16,003 nucleotides of DNA from an uncultured Eubacterium sp. (lineage in GTDB: Bacteria > Bacillota > Clostridia > Peptostreptococcales > Anaerovoracaceae), in the NCBI GenBank assembly GCA_946614405.1, contig CAMOGZ010000007.1:1-16003 (forward strand). The letters run 5' to 3'. Positions 14,305 to 16,003 of this stretch are shown here, piece by piece; position 1 is the first letter of the stretch, and the number at the start of each line of letters is the position of its first letter. The translations under genes and the position numbers were made by a program. The notes beneath the pieces were generated by a model, which was not told the DNA's origin, did not search any database, and was given only the letters and a program-made list of their open reading frames with translations.

Positions 14305-14362
14305 CATATAATCTTGGCTAATCAATAGTATAAGACATTCAAAATGAGAAAAGGAGAGGAAA

Positions 14363-15865
14363 ATGAAAGCCGTACTTAAGTTTGTCCCGGTCATCCTGCT
14401 TGCAGGACTGATGATTTCCGGGCAGGACGCACTGATCGCAGCGCCCATCGCCACGATCTTTGCCGTCATCATCGCGAAAGTGACGGAAGGCCTGTCATTC
14501 CAGGAGTGCCTGGATGCAGCCGTCGGCTCCGTCAAAAACATTATCGTTGCATTATTCATTCTGATGTTTGCCTATGCTATGGCAAGCTCCTTCATGACCA
14601 CCGGCGTCGGCGCCGCTGTCATCAACCTGGCACTGACTGCCGGAATCACAGCCAAGTCCGTAGCTGTAGTTGGTCTGCTGGTCACCGCCGTTCTGTCGGT
14701 TGCCACCGGTACATCCTGGGGAACTTTCGCAGCATGCGCTCCGATCTTCCTGTGGCTGTGCCACATCGTAGACCCCAACTGCACCTCAGACGGGTGCCTG
14801 CTGCTGACCACCTGTGCCATTGCCGGCGGAGCATGCTTCGGTGATAACATCGGACTGATTTCCGATACCACCATCGTATCTTCCGGTATCCAGGGCGTCG
14901 AAGTCATAGACCGTATCCGTACACAGGGTGTCTGGTCCATCTGCTGCCTGATTCTGGCTGCCATCTGCTTCGTCATCGCAGGCATCGTTATGGGACTTCC
15001 GGGCAATCACGTGGATACCTCCGGCATCATGGAGACCATCCCCCAGAGCGCCATGGACTTCCTGACAGAGGAGCGTCCTCAGGCTGTAGACCTGCTGCAC
15101 CAGGTTGGATCCACTGCTGAAGTACACGTTCCGATCTACATGATCGTTCCGCTGCTTCTGGTTATCGGCCTTGCAGTTGCCGGCATGAACACCTTCGCAT
15201 GCATCGGTTCCGGTATCCTGTCCGCTTACATTCTGGGACTGTTCGCCGGCACCACCTCCATCACCAAGGATGGAATCCAGTCTTATCTGGACCTGTGCAT
15301 GAACGGATTCGCAGATGCAGGATCCTGGGTTATCGTTATGATGATGTGGGTTGCTGCCTTCGGTGGAATCATGGGCAAGATGAAGGCCTTCGAACCTCTG
15401 GCAAACGGCATCGTTGCCATTTCCAGAAACGTCCGTCAGCTGATGTTCTTCAACGGACTTCTGTGCATCGGCGGAAACGCTGTACTGGCCGATGAGATGG
15501 CTCAGATCGTTACCATCGGACCGATCATCAAGAACATCGCTGAAGAGAACATCGAAGCCAGCGAAGAAGATATGTATAAGATCAAGCTGCGTAACGCCAC
15601 CTTCGGCGACGCTATGGGCGTATTCGGTTCCCAGCTGATTCCATGGCACGTATACCTGGGATTCTATGTGGGAATCGCAGCAAACGTATATCCGCTGTTC
15701 AAGTTCACCAACGTTAACTTCATTCAGTTCAACTTCATGGCAATGATCGCTGTGGCATCCCTGCTGATCGTCACACTGACCGGACTGGATCGCTTCATCC
15801 CGCTGTTCCGTCTGCCGTCCGAGCCGGATGTAAGACTGAAGAAGAGCGCATCCAAAGCAGCATAA
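14363..15865 (+). CDS. NhaC/MleN-type secondary transporter (candidate lysine carrier)
   Basis: A 500-residue polytopic membrane protein of the NhaC antiporter superfamily, with about 11-12 hydrophobic segments. Family motifs are TGTSWGTFAACAPIF (116-130), GACFGDNIGLISDTTIVSS (156-174) and FGDAMGVFGSQLIPWH (414-429). Members exchange Na+ or H+ for organic solutes (malate/lactate in MleN) or protons alone. Genes of this type are found in lysine-fermentation clusters, where they are proposed lysine or product carriers. Control by a sigma-54 activator with a Kdd-like sensor favours that role here, but the substrate is inferred. A strong AAGGAGAGG site (14351-14359) precedes the ATG. Codon choice suggests high expression. 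It ends with a strong terminator, so it is probably monocistronic. Confidence 0.9.
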   Translation: MKAVLKFVPVILLAGLMISGQDALIAAPIATIFAVIIAKVTEGLSFQECLDAAVGSVKNIIVALFILMFAYAMASSFMTTGVGAAVINLALTAGITAKSVAVVGLLVTAVLSVATGTSWGTFAACAPIFLWLCHIVDPNCTSDGCLLLTTCAIAGGACFGDNIGLISDTTIVSSGIQGVEVIDRIRTQGVWSICCLILAAICFVIAGIVMGLPGNHVDTSGIMETIPQSAMDFLTEERPQAVDLLHQVGSTAEVHVPIYMIVPLLLVIGLAVAGMNTFACIGSGILSAYILGLFAGTTSITKDGIQSYLDLCMNGFADAGSWVIVMMMWVAAFGGIMGKMKAFEPLANGIVAISRNVRQLMFFNGLLCIGGNAVLADEMAQIVTIGPIIKNIAEENIEASEEDMYKIKLRNATFGDAMGVFGSQLIPWHVYLGFYVGIAANVYPLFKFTNVNFIQFNFMAMIAVASLLIVTLTGLDRFIPLFRLPSEPDVRLKKSASKAA

Positions 15866-15893
15866 TATATTTCAACATACTTATTAGCCGTCA

Positions 15894-15923
15894 GGGGCTG
15901 TCTCGAAAGAGGCAGCCCCTTTT
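15894..15923 (+). terminator. Rho-independent terminator of the transporter gene
   Basis: The hairpin has a GGGGCTG...CAGCCCC stem extended by CTC/GAG with a GAAA loop (15894-15919), then TTTT (15920-15923) and ATT. Bases 15924-16003 hold nothing I can identify. Confidence 0.88.
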
Positions 15924-16003
15924 ATTGCATGCCGGGCAAACGACATCCTACCAGCGTTATCTTCAGACTGAGCCATGCAGAATGTATGACGTCATTGTCT
16001 GGT

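Overview
The window looks like chromosomal DNA of an anaerobic, amino-acid-fermenting member of the Clostridia (Bacillota). The basis is a whiA/rapZ/murB housekeeping cluster, AAGGAG-type ribosome binding sites, a lysine-fermentation enzyme (Kce) and an NhaC-type carrier driven from a sigma-54 promoter. Coding density is high. No rRNA, tRNA, CRISPR array, insertion sequence or phage gene was seen. The species cannot be fixed from the sequence.

Layout. (1) 46-5218: a probable export module. It comprises a secreted XXXLXXG-heptad-repeat protein and an MMPL/RND transporter (minus strand, overlapping by 4 bp), facing a divergent TetR regulator with candidate operator dyads in the shared 240-bp intergenic region. 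(2) 5228-10991, minus strand: an AI-2E-family membrane protein, murB, a PHP-domain phosphoesterase and rapZ form one tight operon read from about 11024. Then come kce with its own strong sigma-A promoter, and whiA. In related genomes the space between rapZ and whiA normally holds yvcK; here it holds kce. (3) 11031-11730: back-to-back promoters and a YfcE-like metallophosphoesterase on the plus strand. (4) 11734-15923: a sigma-54 activator (minus), followed by a tiny Cys-rich ORF, divergent from an NhaC-family transporter (plus) with a good -24/-12 promoter.

The main discovery candidate is the activator at 11956-14043. Its first ~350 residues resemble L-erythro-3,5-diaminohexanoate dehydrogenase (Kdd), the lysine-fermentation enzyme that makes the substrate of Kce. 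The Rossmann glycine loop is degraded, and the domain is fused to a sigma-54 AAA+ domain and a Fis-type HTH. A catabolic enzyme thus appears to have become the ligand sensor of a regulator. The regulator probably controls the transporter and itself through repeated TGTTCCA-N4-TGGGTCA sites. Kce and the carrier would be partners in the same pathway, with the remaining lysine genes outside this window.
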